From: a virus
Length of the DNA stretch: 54,277 bases
Strand: one strand, 5' to 3'
IMG/VR virus record: IMGVR_UViG_3300010373_000058
Span: 1 to 54,277 of that record
Part shown: positions 6,115-12,251 of the stretch, in pieces
How the letters are laid out: each line of letters opens with the position of its first letter
How positions within the stretch are numbered: the stretch's first letter is position 1
The notes under the pieces: generated by a model
The model's database searches: none
Seen by the model: the letters and a program-made list of their open reading frames with translations, nothing else
What the model was told of the DNA's origin: nothing
Program-made: the position numbers and the translations under genes

Positions 6115-6323
6115 AAACAACAGACGATGGAGGGCCAGCTTATCCTTGTGAGCACAGAAATAGTCCGGCGATAGAACTGTACCAAGGGATGTCTCTCCGA
6201 GACGCCTTTGCAATGGCGGTATTGCAGGCTTCCCATTGGCCAAGTTTAACCTCCTTTCCGGACATGGTAGCCAAAGAATGTTACCGGATGGCCGACGCCA
6301 TGATTGCCGAAAGAAAGAAATGA
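6111..6323 (+). CDS. phage small protein with GMSLRDAFA motif
   Basis: The 70-residue protein starts at the ATG of an ATGA overlap and carries DGGPAYPCE followed by YQGMSLRDAFAMAVLQA and a late YRMADAMIAERK. This order (DGGPAFP, GMSLRDYFA, ADAML-x-R) is widespread in short phage proteins of unknown function. The motif match makes the gene secure, but the role is unknown. Confidence 0.75.
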   Translation: MKTTDDGGPAYPCEHRNSPAIELYQGMSLRDAFAMAVLQASHWPSLTSFPDMVAKECYRMADAMIAERKK

Positions 6324-6589
6324 AACAACCCGATTGGGCCGAGCCAATGGGCGAGAGTCAGGTGCATCCGTATGAGCGGGATGGAACCCATCCACGCATC
6401 ATTGACGATTCATCGGGGCGATGTGGACGACGATTCAGCGGACTGGGCTGGTTGAATCAGGGAATGACCGATGATGATGTTGAGGCAGAGAAGAAAGAGA
6501 GCGAGCAATGGTTCAAAGATCATGGCTGCGGAACAACGCCAGAAGAGATTGACCAATGGCTTGAACGAAATGGGTGGAGGAAACCATGA
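6320..6589 (+). CDS. hypothetical protein
   Basis: The ATGA overlap fixes the start. The 89-residue acidic protein has a disordered first half and a helical second half (DDDVEAEKKESEQWFKDHG). It is an early gene without a recognisable domain. Confidence 0.55.
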   Translation: MKQPDWAEPMGESQVHPYERDGTHPRIIDDSSGRCGRRFSGLGWLNQGMTDDDVEAEKKESEQWFKDHGCGTTPEEIDQWLERNGWRKP

Positions 6590-6867
6590 AACAAGATTAC
6601 GCAAAACAGTACCTTCCGCACGTCGACGCATTCGGTGATGGGGAGTTGCAAAGTAAGAGCATGGATGGACGTTGGATTGATTGGCCAGAAGGATTGCGCT
6701 GCGATTTTTCTGACCCTCCGGATTTCTACCGCCGACGACCGAAGAAGATTGAGTGTTGGGCGGTGGTGTCTCCCAATGGTGCTCAATACTTATTTAGTAT
6801 AGAAGACCACGCAAAGCAATGGGCAATCAACAACGGTCGCATCGTCCACTTGAAGGAGGTTGAATGA
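6586..6867 (+). CDS. hypothetical protein
   Basis: The 93-residue product starts at an ATGA overlap. It is rich in Asp and aromatics (GRWIDWPEGLRCDFSDPPDF) and ends in an alpha/beta part (WAVVSPNGAQYLFSIEDHAK). It is coupled to the following gene by ATGA. No family is assigned. Confidence 0.55.
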   Translation: MKQDYAKQYLPHVDAFGDGELQSKSMDGRWIDWPEGLRCDFSDPPDFYRRRPKKIECWAVVSPNGAQYLFSIEDHAKQWAINNGRIVHLKEVE

Positions 6868-7067
6868 CCGTTTACGACAATCTTCCTTCGCCTCAACTTT
6901 CGCCTGATGCACTGGCCGAGTTTCGTAAGATTGTGAACGGAGACAGCAACATCGACGGTGAAGAGCTTGGCCGCGAGGGATTGGTTTATCGGCTGAGTTG
7001 GACGGAAAACAAATGGTCACTGACAAATTACGGGGTTCATCTGGCCAGGAGAATGACTGATTTATGA
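6864..7067 (+). CDS. small hypothetical protein upstream of the tRNA-like element
   Basis: The 67-residue protein ends MTDL with its TGA inside the 12-base direct repeat that flanks the tRNA-Leu-like element. Removing the element would place this TGA over the ATG of the gene at 7228, restoring the usual ATGA junction. A short hydrophilic alpha/beta protein of unknown role. Confidence 0.55.
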   Translation: MTVYDNLPSPQLSPDALAEFRKIVNGDSNIDGEELGREGLVYRLSWTENKWSLTNYGVHLARRMTDL

Positions 7068-7231
7068 GCGCGTGGCGAAATGTAAAGACGCTAGGACACG
7101 TAGAGACGGAACGGGACGTGTCAATCCTCCGTGGGGGTTTCTCGCACGGGAGTAACGCAAGGCGAAAGCCGGAAACTCTGGTTGCACCGACTCTTGCAGG
7201 TTCCAATCCTGCCGCGCTCACTGATTTATGA
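7056..7231 (+). other. tRNA-Leu-like element 1, flanked by a 12-base direct repeat
   Basis: ACTGATTTATGA occurs at 7056-7067 and 7220-7231. Between them, GAGCGCG (7066-7072) pairs with CGCGCTC (7213-7219). It is followed by TG and GCG AAATGTAAAGA CGC, like a tRNA-Leu D arm, and preceded on the 3' side by GCAGG-TTCCAAT-CCTGC, a five-base stem with a seven-base loop as in a T arm. About 100 unrelated bases replace the anticodon arm. Ends are shared with the element at 3054-3223, and the T-like stem differs by paired changes. Confidence 0.45.
7064..7231 (+). CDS. possible 55-residue basic protein spanning the tRNA-like element
   Basis: A frame from the ATG at 7064 to the TGA at 7229 overlaps both neighbours as ATGA, which would suit this operon. 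But both overlaps lie in the direct repeats, so an insertion produces the same pattern. The product (MSAWRNVKTLGHVETERD at the start) resembles nothing known. RNA structure is the likelier constraint. Confidence 0.3.
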   Translation: MSAWRNVKTLGHVETERDVSILRGGFSHGSNARRKPETLVAPTLAGSNPAALTDL

Positions 7232-7581
7232 AAGCAATCACCTGCGATGCCATTATCACTGGAATCAGCAGCCGGTCAGATCGCAGCTTGTCTCTACGAT
7301 TGGCTACTCCTGAATTGTCCGCAGAGGAATGCACCGCTTTTCACCAGATCAAGGGATTGAATTTGAAAGCCCTGTTTCAACCTTCTGATTCTGTTCCGCA
7401 GGAACTTGTCACCGTTCACAATGACCTGGATATTAAAACTCCATCTCAACGGCTGCGTTCGGTCATTTATATTCTTTGGAAACAAATCAAGCCGGATGAA
7501 ACCAATTTTGAACTGTTTTACCTCGATCAGATGAACGAGGTAATAGAACGATTTAAGGCCCAACTTGAACCACGGCCTTGA
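7228..7581 (+). CDS. phage protein next to the SSB-like gene
   Basis: The 117-residue protein reads AIITGISSRSDRSLSLRLAT near the start and has a KTPSQRLRSVIYILWKQ block at about residues 73-90, then an acidic helical end. I associate the two motifs ('...RLATPEL...' and '...KTPSQRLR...') with small phage proteins encoded beside single-stranded-DNA-binding or recombination genes, which fits the next gene. A direct DNA-metabolism role is inferred from position only. Confidence 0.65.
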   Translation: MKAITCDAIITGISSRSDRSLSLRLATPELSAEECTAFHQIKGLNLKALFQPSDSVPQELVTVHNDLDIKTPSQRLRSVIYILWKQIKPDETNFELFYLDQMNEVIERFKAQLEPRP

Positions 7582-7600
7582 AAGAAAGAACCAAAATACC

Positions 7601-8206
7601 ATGCACTGGAAAGAAAGCGGTCAATACGAAAACCCACCAGCAGGATCACATCTCGCTCGTTGCATTCATGTCATTGACATGGGCACTCAAAAACACACTT
7701 TCGGAGGGGAGGAATGGACAAGCCGGGACGTTAGAATTACCTGGGAATTGCCCACTGAACTAATGGAAGGCAAGTATAACCCGGAAGTAAAAGGTAAACC
7801 ATTCGCAGTCAGCAAAACATTCAAACAGTCGTTGCATAACGCTTCTTCGCTTAGAGGATTTCTTGAAAGCTGGCGCGGACGAAAGTTCACCAAGGAAGAA
7901 TTGTCCAGTTACGATCCTCGCAAGCTGCCAGGCGTTCCTTGCCGCATTACATTGATTGAGAACGGAGATTACATCAACGTGGATGGCATCGCCCCGATAG
8001 GCAGGAATGAGAAGTGTCCGGATCAGGTGAATCCATCTGTTTACTTCTCACTTGAACCTGACCAGTACAACCCCGGAGTCATGGCCGCTCTGACAGATAA
8101 GACAAGGGAAAAGATTCAGAACTCACCGGAGTTTGCTGCATTGATGAGATCAACCGAACCTGCCACAGAAAAGCCAAATGATACGGAAGACGATGTGGCA
8201 TTCTGA
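7601..8206 (+). CDS. single-stranded DNA-binding-like protein
   Basis: The ATG at 7601 starts MHWKESGQYENPPAGSHLAR, which begins a 201-residue protein with the order typical of phage SSB/DUF669-like replication proteins: PPAGxHLARC, TWELPTELM, KPFAVSKTFKQSL, LESWRGRKFTKEEL, a GVPCRITLI strand and an acidic tail (EKPNDTEDDVAF). A beta-barrel core and acidic C-terminal tail suit an SSB that recruits partners. The upstream in-frame start at 7565 overlaps the previous gene and is less likely. Probably acts with the helicase and resolvase encoded further right. Confidence 0.7.
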   Translation: MHWKESGQYENPPAGSHLARCIHVIDMGTQKHTFGGEEWTSRDVRITWELPTELMEGKYNPEVKGKPFAVSKTFKQSLHNASSLRGFLESWRGRKFTKEELSSYDPRKLPGVPCRITLIENGDYINVDGIAPIGRNEKCPDQVNPSVYFSLEPDQYNPGVMAALTDKTREKIQNSPEFAALMRSTEPATEKPNDTEDDVAF

Positions 8207-8208
8207 AC

Positions 8209-8490
8209 ATGAACGAAACCTGGTACCATTGGATAATCGAATTCGTGCCGGAAGATTCCCACAATCCACGGAAACAAATCACGTTCGTTGGCACGATGGA
8301 AGAGGCTGAAAAGGAATCTGAGAGGAGTATGCCGGACTTCGAGGTTAACGAGGTGGTGTTCCAAAGACGCTGGAGTTACGCTGATTGTTGCGAACGATGC
8401 GGTGAGAGAATCAGGGGAAGGATAATCGTTATCGGTGGATACAGGCTGTGCGGATTGTGTTTCACGGAAAGTATGTTGACAGTCAGTTAA
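8209..8490 (+). CDS. zinc-ribbon protein
   Basis: The 93-residue protein starts two bases after the SSB-like stop. Its C-terminal half has CERCGERIRG ... LCGLC, a four-cysteine zinc ribbon. The N-terminal half is an alpha/beta segment (YHWIIEFVPE). It may be an accessory to the replication protein upstream. Function unknown. Confidence 0.6.
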   Translation: MNETWYHWIIEFVPEDSHNPRKQITFVGTMEEAEKESERSMPDFEVNEVVFQRRWSYADCCERCGERIRGRIIVIGGYRLCGLCFTESMLTVS

Positions 8491-8497
8491 ACGCAAA

Positions 8498-8686
8498 ATG
8501 AACGAAACTGATGAGCACTGCAAAGACATCGCATGGGAGATGTTCTGCGCCGCGCACCCGGTAGAAGCGAACCAGCATAATCCAGATGGCTTCTGGAAAT
8601 ACTTTCATGCTCGCGCCCCGAACGTAACCCGAAGTAAAATGGTCGAGATGCTGAAACAGTGCGAAGAACCTCCAGCGAATGATTGA
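8498..8686 (+). CDS. small hypothetical protein
   Basis: The 62-residue acidic helical protein contains HPVEANQHNPDGFWKYFHAR. It starts seven bases after the previous stop in the same early operon. No domain recognised. Confidence 0.5.
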   Translation: MNETDEHCKDIAWEMFCAAHPVEANQHNPDGFWKYFHARAPNVTRSKMVEMLKQCEEPPAND

Positions 8687-8689
8687 GAT

Positions 8690-9040
8690 ATGCAAATGAA
8701 CCCGCTCGCACGACAGGCCGCTGAGGATTGGTTTAAAGACCCACCTGGGAATCCAGACTGGTCTCCAAGCATTAGCCGGAAGGAATACATAGAAGACATG
8801 GTGAACCGTCTCGCCGGTCATTTGGAACCGTATTTGCGCAGGGAAGTATCGCATCTGGTGGAAGCGTTGGGCGTCATTATAGAGGAATACGAAGACAGGA
8901 AAATTCATTTTGGAGATGAATACCTTTGGAAGAAGAACGAAGATTCAGCGCAAGTAACAGTCGTGAAAGCCCTGCACGATTTCTACAATAACGCTGCCGG
9001 TGAGCCACTGCCGCCGACAGCGAACGTGAACGACAAATAG
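8690..9040 (+). CDS. hypothetical protein whose 3' end runs into the first attC-like site
   Basis: The 116-residue helical protein (MVNRLAGHLEPYLRREVSHL region) is the last clear phage gene before the cassette array. Its final codons (AAGEPLPPTANVNDK) are encoded by the 5' arm of the attC-like site at 8986. Genes that end inside attC are usual for integron cassettes. The original C terminus may have been replaced. Confidence 0.55.
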   Translation: MQMNPLARQAAEDWFKDPPGNPDWSPSISRKEYIEDMVNRLAGHLEPYLRREVSHLVEALGVIIEEYEDRKIHFGDEYLWKKNEDSAQVTVVKALHDFYNNAAGEPLPPTANVNDK

Positions 9041-9112
9041 AACCTATGAAAATCAAGCAAGCATCGAAACGGAAACGCGGGCGGCAGTTGCGCTCCACTG
9101 GCATTGTTAGCC
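8986..9112 (+). other. attC-like recombination site 1 (start of the plus-strand array)
   Basis: The 5' box CAATAAC (8986-8992) is followed by arm GTG-AGCCA-CTGCCGCC (9000-9015). The 3' arm (9080-9098) pairs with it but has extra bases T88 and C95, and leads over TGGCATT to GTTAGCC (9106-9112). This is the order of an integron attC site: R'', L'', loop, L', R'. The inner pairing is slightly irregular (AGCCA against TGCGCT). Confidence 0.6.
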
Positions 9113-9321
9113 TGCGTCGAAAAAGAAAGAACTGGCATAGCTGCCCGACGTGCCGCCAAGACATGCGTGAAGAACCGCACGACGGACTTAACGGCAAAGA
9201 CTGCCCGCAATGCGGACAGGGAATGTCATGGAGACGCGCAAAACGCAAGCAGCTAACGACCAAGCTCACCCCACTGCCGCTGGCGGGACGGGTGGAGCGC
9301 AGAAAGGACTTTGAAATATGA
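9046..9321 (+). CDS. zinc-ribbon protein in a gene cassette
   Basis: The 91-residue frame has a very basic start that reads across the 3' arm of attC-like site 1 (KRKRGRQLRSTGIVSLRRKR), then a four-cysteine ribbon CPTCRQDM ... CPQCGQGM at about residues 43-66. Its end lies in attC-like site 2. The functional part is probably the ribbon domain. The flanking residues come from recombination-site sequence. Start uncertain. Confidence 0.5.
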   Translation: MKIKQASKRKRGRQLRSTGIVSLRRKRKNWHSCPTCRQDMREEPHDGLNGKDCPQCGQGMSWRRAKRKQLTTKLTPLPLAGRVERRKDFEI

Positions 9322-9379
9322 GCAAAACTTTGAACGTGAAAAGCGCGGCGGCAGTTGCGGGTGCAGCGCCTTGTACGGC
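9251..9379 (+). other. attC-like recombination site 2
   Basis: R'' AGCTAAC (9251-9257), spacer GACCAA, arm GCT-CACCC-CA-CTGCCGC (9264-9280). The 3' arm (9348-9367) pairs with it except for three extra bases (T55, C58, C64), then spacer GCCTT and GTACGGC, one T short of the GTTRRRY box. The cassette begins TTAGCCTGC (9107) and its R'' region reads GCAGCTAAC, almost its complement. Degenerate at R' but otherwise typical. Confidence 0.6.
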
Positions 9380-9731
9380 GATTCCGCGTGAGCATCTGCT
9401 GGCAATGCTGAAAGATGCCGCGTGGTATTCCGGCGGGCGCAGAGAATACGGCGACCATCAAGGCTACAGCTACGACGTGAACGAAGAAACGTCCCTGCGT
9501 GATGTGCTCTATCGTGACGAACCGTCGAACGCTCTAAAAAAATCTTCAACTATTTTTGACCGCATAAACATTGGTCGGAAATGGTGTCGGTGTCTGAAAA
9601 TCACAAACCCGACCCGCATGAACACGATGCGAAATCGTGTCAAGCCCCCGACTAAACATCAAGAATCATCAAGCGGGCGTGGACGGAACTGCTCAAAATC
9701 TCAAACGCAGAAAACCCATCTGGTAAAATAG
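9318..9731 (+). CDS. cassette ORF, 3' part uncertain
   Basis: The 137-residue frame overlaps the previous one as ATGA and starts inside attC-like site 2 (SAAAVAGAAPCTAIP is attC-encoded). Residues 25-70 look real (HLLAMLKDAAWYSGGRREYG ... DVNEETSLRDVLYRDE). The basic second half after about residue 72 does not, and another frame is open there, so a frameshift near 9540 is possible. No family is recognised. Confidence 0.4.
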   Translation: MSKTLNVKSAAAVAGAAPCTAIPREHLLAMLKDAAWYSGGRREYGDHQGYSYDVNEETSLRDVLYRDEPSNALKKSSTIFDRINIGRKWCRCLKITNPTRMNTMRNRVKPPTKHQESSSGRGRNCSKSQTQKTHLVK

Positions 9732-9737
9732 TAGCGT

Positions 9738-10142
9738 ATGAAACACATATACAACGACGGCGGCAGCGGGACGAAGAAGCAGCGCGACTGTGTTGTGCGT
9801 GCAATCGCAATCGCTACCGGAAAACCATACGCGGAAGTCCGCGACACCATCAACCATCTGGCCGATGAAGTCTATTTCGACGGCTCGGATGCGTCAGCCG
9901 GAGTCCACAAGCAACTCTACAAAGACTATCTCAAGTCCTTGGGCTGGGTGTGGACTGCAACCATGAGCATCGGCAGCGGATGCAAAGTCCACCTGCGCGA
10001 CGGAGAACTGCCGATGGGAACTCTCATCGTGTCAGTGTCGCGGCATCTGGTTGCCGTGATTGATGGCGTGATACACGACACCCACGACTGCTCACGCGAA
10101 GGAACAAGGTGCGTCTATGGCTACTGGCGCAAGGCGGCATAA
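9738..10142 (+). CDS. papain-like cysteine-protease-fold protein in a gene cassette
   Basis: The 134-residue protein reads YNDGGSGTKKQRDCVVRAIA, with a candidate catalytic Cys at about residue 18, followed by ATGKPYAEVRDTI, and later SRHLVAVIDGVIHDTHD with a candidate His near residue 103, ending RCVYGYW. This arrangement (DCVVRAIAIATG ... HLxAVIDGVIHDTxD) is common in short phage and bacterial proteins of the papain-like fold. Substrate unknown. The stop TAA lies in the R'' box of attC-like site 3. Confidence 0.65.
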   Translation: MKHIYNDGGSGTKKQRDCVVRAIAIATGKPYAEVRDTINHLADEVYFDGSDASAGVHKQLYKDYLKSLGWVWTATMSIGSGCKVHLRDGELPMGTLIVSVSRHLVAVIDGVIHDTHDCSREGTRCVYGYWRKAA

Positions 10143-10247
10143 CGGCGGGAACTGAGACACCGCCGAACTGCGGTGTCCGAACTCTAAAAAATCTTATGGC
10201 AAAAAAGAAAGCGATAACGGCGGTTGTCTCCAGTGACCCTGTTAGGC
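10137..10247 (+). other. attC-like recombination site 3
   Basis: R'' GCATAAC (10137-10143), arm ACTG-AGACA-CCGCCG (10151-10165), 3' arm CGGCGG-T-TGTCT-C-CAGT (10218-10234) with two extra bases, spacer GACCCT, R' GTTAGGC (10241-10247). The R' box matches GTTRRRY exactly. The loop also holds a GACACCGC/GCGGTGTC hairpin (10157-10178). Confidence 0.75.
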
Positions 10248-10423
10248 CGCTGGGCATCCTGTCTGTAATAGGAGCAAGAAACCGCTCCGATAAACTCAGC
10301 GAACACGCTGTATGGGCGGAAGTCATAGTGACTGACGAGCAAGGCAAAGAATGGATATTTGATGTCTCTGCGTTCAACTATGCAATGCGGCCTAACGACC
10401 AGATCAGGCGCGTGGCCGATTAA
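10196..10423 (+). CDS. small hypothetical protein in a gene cassette
   Basis: The ATG at 10196 lies in the loop of attC-like site 3 and gives 75 residues. The first 15 (AKKKAITAVVSSDPVRPLG) are attC-encoded, and the rest is a small alpha/beta protein (WAEVIVTDEQGKEWIFDVSA). The cassette runs from 10242 to about 10492: it starts TTAGGCCGC and its R'' region at 10387 is the exact complement GCGGCCTAA. Function unknown. Confidence 0.5.
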   Translation: MAKKKAITAVVSSDPVRPLGILSVIGARNRSDKLSEHAVWAEVIVTDEQGKEWIFDVSAFNYAMRPNDQIRRVAD

Positions 10424-10498
10424 CCCGCGCCTCCAAATTTATGAGCAAACATCGAACTGCTAAAGCCCCGCCACGTCGCCTGCATCGGATGGTTGGGC
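10390..10498 (+). other. attC-like recombination site 4
   Basis: R'' GCCTAAC (10390-10396, exact RYYYAAC), spacer GACCA, arm GAT-CAGGCG-CGTGG (10402-10415). The 3' arm CCACG-T-CGCCTG-C-ATC (10471-10486) has two extra bases, then spacer GGATG and R' GTTGGGC (10492-10498, exact GTTRRRY). This is one of the cleanest sites of the array. The stop codon of the upstream frame and the start of the next lie in its loop. Confidence 0.8.
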
Positions 10499-10755
10499 CT
10501 ATCCGTCGTGACTGCGCCGTGCGCAAATACTCGACGTGTGGAAGTGCTGACCTCCACGAACTCGACTGGAGCAACTGGTTTCAAGACAACGGCTACATCC
10601 ATGTGCGCCGATTCCGTGCTGATGAAGGCGAAACGTGGCATCGAGTGTATCCGAAAAACATCAAAGGCCGAATCTGTAAACGTGTCGCCTGCGTAGATGG
10701 CTCGCCACACTGGTTGCACGATAGGCCCAACGAGAAAGCTGACCTACCCGGATGA
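10441..10755 (+). CDS. hypothetical protein in a gene cassette
   Basis: The 104-residue frame starts at 10441 in the loop of attC-like site 4. An ATG at 10489, at the cassette edge, may be the real start. The protein has DLHELDWSNWFQDNGYIHVR, further Trp/His residues and no known domain. The cassette begins TTGGGCCTATC (10493), and GATAGGCCCAA near its end is the exact complement, as in an excisable integron cassette. Confidence 0.5.
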   Translation: MSKHRTAKAPPRRLHRMVGPIRRDCAVRKYSTCGSADLHELDWSNWFQDNGYIHVRRFRADEGETWHRVYPKNIKGRICKRVACVDGSPHWLHDRPNEKADLPG

Positions 10756-10831
10756 GCGCCGCCGAAACCATTCTATCGCCAGAGGACGTAGCCCGGCGCT
10801 CATCCGGGTTAGGTCCAGCGCCTTGTTACGC
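10725..10831 (+). other. attC-like recombination site 5
   Basis: R'' GCCCAAC (10725-10731), spacer GAGAAA, a long arm that starts GCTG-ACCTA-CCCGG (10738 to 10761). The 3' arm from 10794 ends CCGGG-T-TAGGT-C-CAGC (10819) with two extra bases at the same places as in the other sites, then spacer GCCTT and R' GTTACGC (10825-10831). The perfect part of the stem is about 24 pairs long, longer than usual. Confidence 0.85.
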
Positions 10832-10853
10832 CTCATTGTCGAGGGTGCGGGAC

Positions 10854-11363
10854 ATGCCAAACTCTGACACCTTCGATGTGCCATCCATCGCGGGCTTCGT
10901 GAAGAAGTATCTGATGAAATCACAAATCTCGGTGGACTGCTTCTCGCGCAACAAACGCTGGACAACCTACACCAACGACCTGAACCCGAACACGGCGGCG
11001 GAACACCACATGGACGCCGAGGACTTCCTGACGATGATCGCAGACAAGGGCATCGTGGCCGACCTGGTAATCTGTGACCCGCCATACTCGCCGCGCCAGG
11101 TAAAGGAGTGCTACGACTCCATCGGGCTGCCGATGAAGCAAACGGACGCGCTACTCGGCATGACGCGCAAACGGCTCAAGCGGCAAATCAACCGCCTCGT
11201 GCCAGTCGGCGGCGTGGTGCTGCACTTCGGATGGAACACGGTCGGCATGGGTAAAGGATGGGACATCGAAGAAATCATGCTCGTCTGCCACGGCAGCGAC
11301 CACAACGACACAATCTGTATGGCCGAAAGGAAAACGCCCGAATTACAGGAGACGTTCCTATGA
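10854..11363 (+). CDS. DNA N-methyltransferase-like protein in a gene cassette
   Basis: The 169-residue protein contains DLVICDPPYSPRQVKECY, the DPPY catalytic motif of amino-group DNA methyltransferases (about residues 75-92), after a short acidic pre-motif NDLNPN. It is shorter than full adenine methyltransferases and no target domain is visible. The cassette starts GTTACGCCTCAT (10825) and its end ATGAGGCGTAAC (11360-11371) is the exact 12-base complement. A methyltransferase could protect phage DNA or mark it. Confidence 0.6.
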   Translation: MPNSDTFDVPSIAGFVKKYLMKSQISVDCFSRNKRWTTYTNDLNPNTAAEHHMDAEDFLTMIADKGIVADLVICDPPYSPRQVKECYDSIGLPMKQTDALLGMTRKRLKRQINRLVPVGGVVLHFGWNTVGMGKGWDIEEIMLVCHGSDHNDTICMAERKTPELQETFL

Positions 11364-11370
11364 GGCGTAA

Positions 11371-11556
11371 CATAGCAATAGGCCAAACCGGGGAAACAAA
11401 CTCCAAATTAAAAGGCGCTCAAAGGAATCTCGCAAGCGTTGGTCTGACAATTCACTTCGCAAACGTGAGAAGTTGAGGGTTGAACGGTCGATTGCCAGAG
11501 AGCAGGATTTGGAAGATGAAATGAGGCTGTTGTATGCCAACCTGGACAAGCGATGA
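11371..11556 (+). pseudogene. gene that lost its start next to the array end
   Basis: The frame is open from the last base of the terminal R'' box (11365-11371) to a TGA that overlaps the RusA start as ATGA. It encodes a basic, coiled-coil-like segment (KREKLRVERSIAREQDLEDE) with no ATG or GTG at its 5' end. A TTG at 11474 is the first possible start. The likely reading is a phage gene whose 5' end was cut off when the cassettes entered. Confidence 0.4.
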
Positions 11557-11896
11557 TCTCAGAGCCTATCAAGCTCGTGTTAAGAGGGTACGTTCCACCG
11601 AGCCAGAATGCCCTGAGAGGCGTTCACTGGTCGGTCCTGCACAGAGAGAAGCTAAGGGCTGGACTGGCGCTCAGAAGGGCACTGGAGAGCGAATGCGGGT
11701 CATTTTCACCGTCTATGCCCAGCGACCAAACGACTGGGACAACTACCGGCTCAAAGACGCTCAGGATTGCCTTGTCGAAGCTGGATTATTGGTTGACGAC
11801 AATTGGCGCGTTCTCGAAGGATTCGTCAGGTCTGAAAAGGCACACTCAAAAGAGGAGGAAAGGACCGAAATAGAGATTATCGGGCCAGTTTCCTGA
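11553..11896 (+). pseudogene. rusA: RusA-like Holliday junction resolvase, split by a frameshift
   Basis: The first frame (from ATG 11553) reads VPPSQNALRGVHWSVLHREK, the RusA N terminus. From about 11690 homology continues in another frame: VIFTVYAQRPNDWDNYRLKD with the acidic DWDN, and LLVDDNWRVLEG with a further Asp pair. The junction GAATGCGG would become in-frame with one more A. RusA cuts four-way junctions in phage recombination. Either a one-base deletion (natural or assembly error) or a short recoding event explains the break. Confidence 0.65.
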
Positions 11897-12098
11897 GTAT
11901 GTCTTTCAATGATTCACACATCTTGGCGTCCTCAAATGAGAAGCAACATATCCGTTCGGCCTGTGAAAGTGCCAGTTCAGCCTCGTTCCGCATCGCTAGC
12001 AGCTTGTTTTTCAGGTCTTCGTTTTGACGCCTGAGCATCTCAACGCCGTTTGATTCCCAAGAGGACAGGTCTTTACCTTCTGGAGACAGGATTTTCAT
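11877..12098 (-). CDS. small coiled-coil protein, last of the long minus operon
   Basis: The start at 12098 is set by the ATGA overlap with the tiny membrane gene. The 73-residue product is helical with heptad spacing (MLRRQNEDLKNKLLAMRNEA) and three cysteines near the end. It converges with the RusA gene, overlapping it by 20 bases. Confidence 0.55.
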   Translation of the reverse strand: MKILSPEGKDLSSWESNGVEMLRRQNEDLKNKLLAMRNEAELALSQAERICCFSFEDAKMCESLKDILRKLAR

Positions 12099-12220
12099 TT
12101 TGTAGCCGAGTAGTAAAGGACAATTGCGATACCGAACAGGCACAGGACCAGGAGCCAGATGGTGATTGCCTCGGCGTCAAAGGACGCTTTCAGGCAGCGC
12201 AGGAATTCAGTTAGTTTCAT
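12095..12220 (-). CDS. tiny single-helix membrane protein
   Basis: The 41-residue product has one membrane helix (AITIWLLVLCLFGIAIVLYY) after a short amphipathic start and ends in Lys. The start codon is formed by the end of the 33-base repeat at 12219. It is ATGA-coupled to the downstream gene and is one of three tiny membrane genes in this operon. Confidence 0.5.
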   Translation of the reverse strand: MKLTEFLRCLKASFDAEAITIWLLVLCLFGIAIVLYYSATK

Positions 12221-12251
12221 ATACGAACAAATGTCGCCTAATCCTTGTTAG
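12219..12251 (-). repeat. 33-base direct repeat, copy A (collapsed attC-like)
   Basis: Read on the minus strand this is CTAACAAGGATTAGGCGACA followed by TTTGTTCGTATAT. The copy at 13478 differs at two of 33 positions. CTAAC next to GATTAG resembles R'' and R' boxes of an attC site with the stem between them deleted. It lies directly after the stop of the acyl-carrier-like gene. Confidence 0.55.

Noticed and set aside
7066-7220. Read as a normal tRNA-Leu gene
   Set aside because: Acceptor, D and T arms are present, but no seven-base anticodon loop with a stem can be placed, and about 70 extra bases are present. It is reported as a tRNA-like element instead.
9540-10195. Repeated CTCTAAAAAA(A)TCTT at 9533 and 10171 as terminators
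   Set aside because: The second copy follows a GACACCGC hairpin, but the A-run is on the plus strand where a U-run would be needed for termination rightward, and the first copy has no hairpin.
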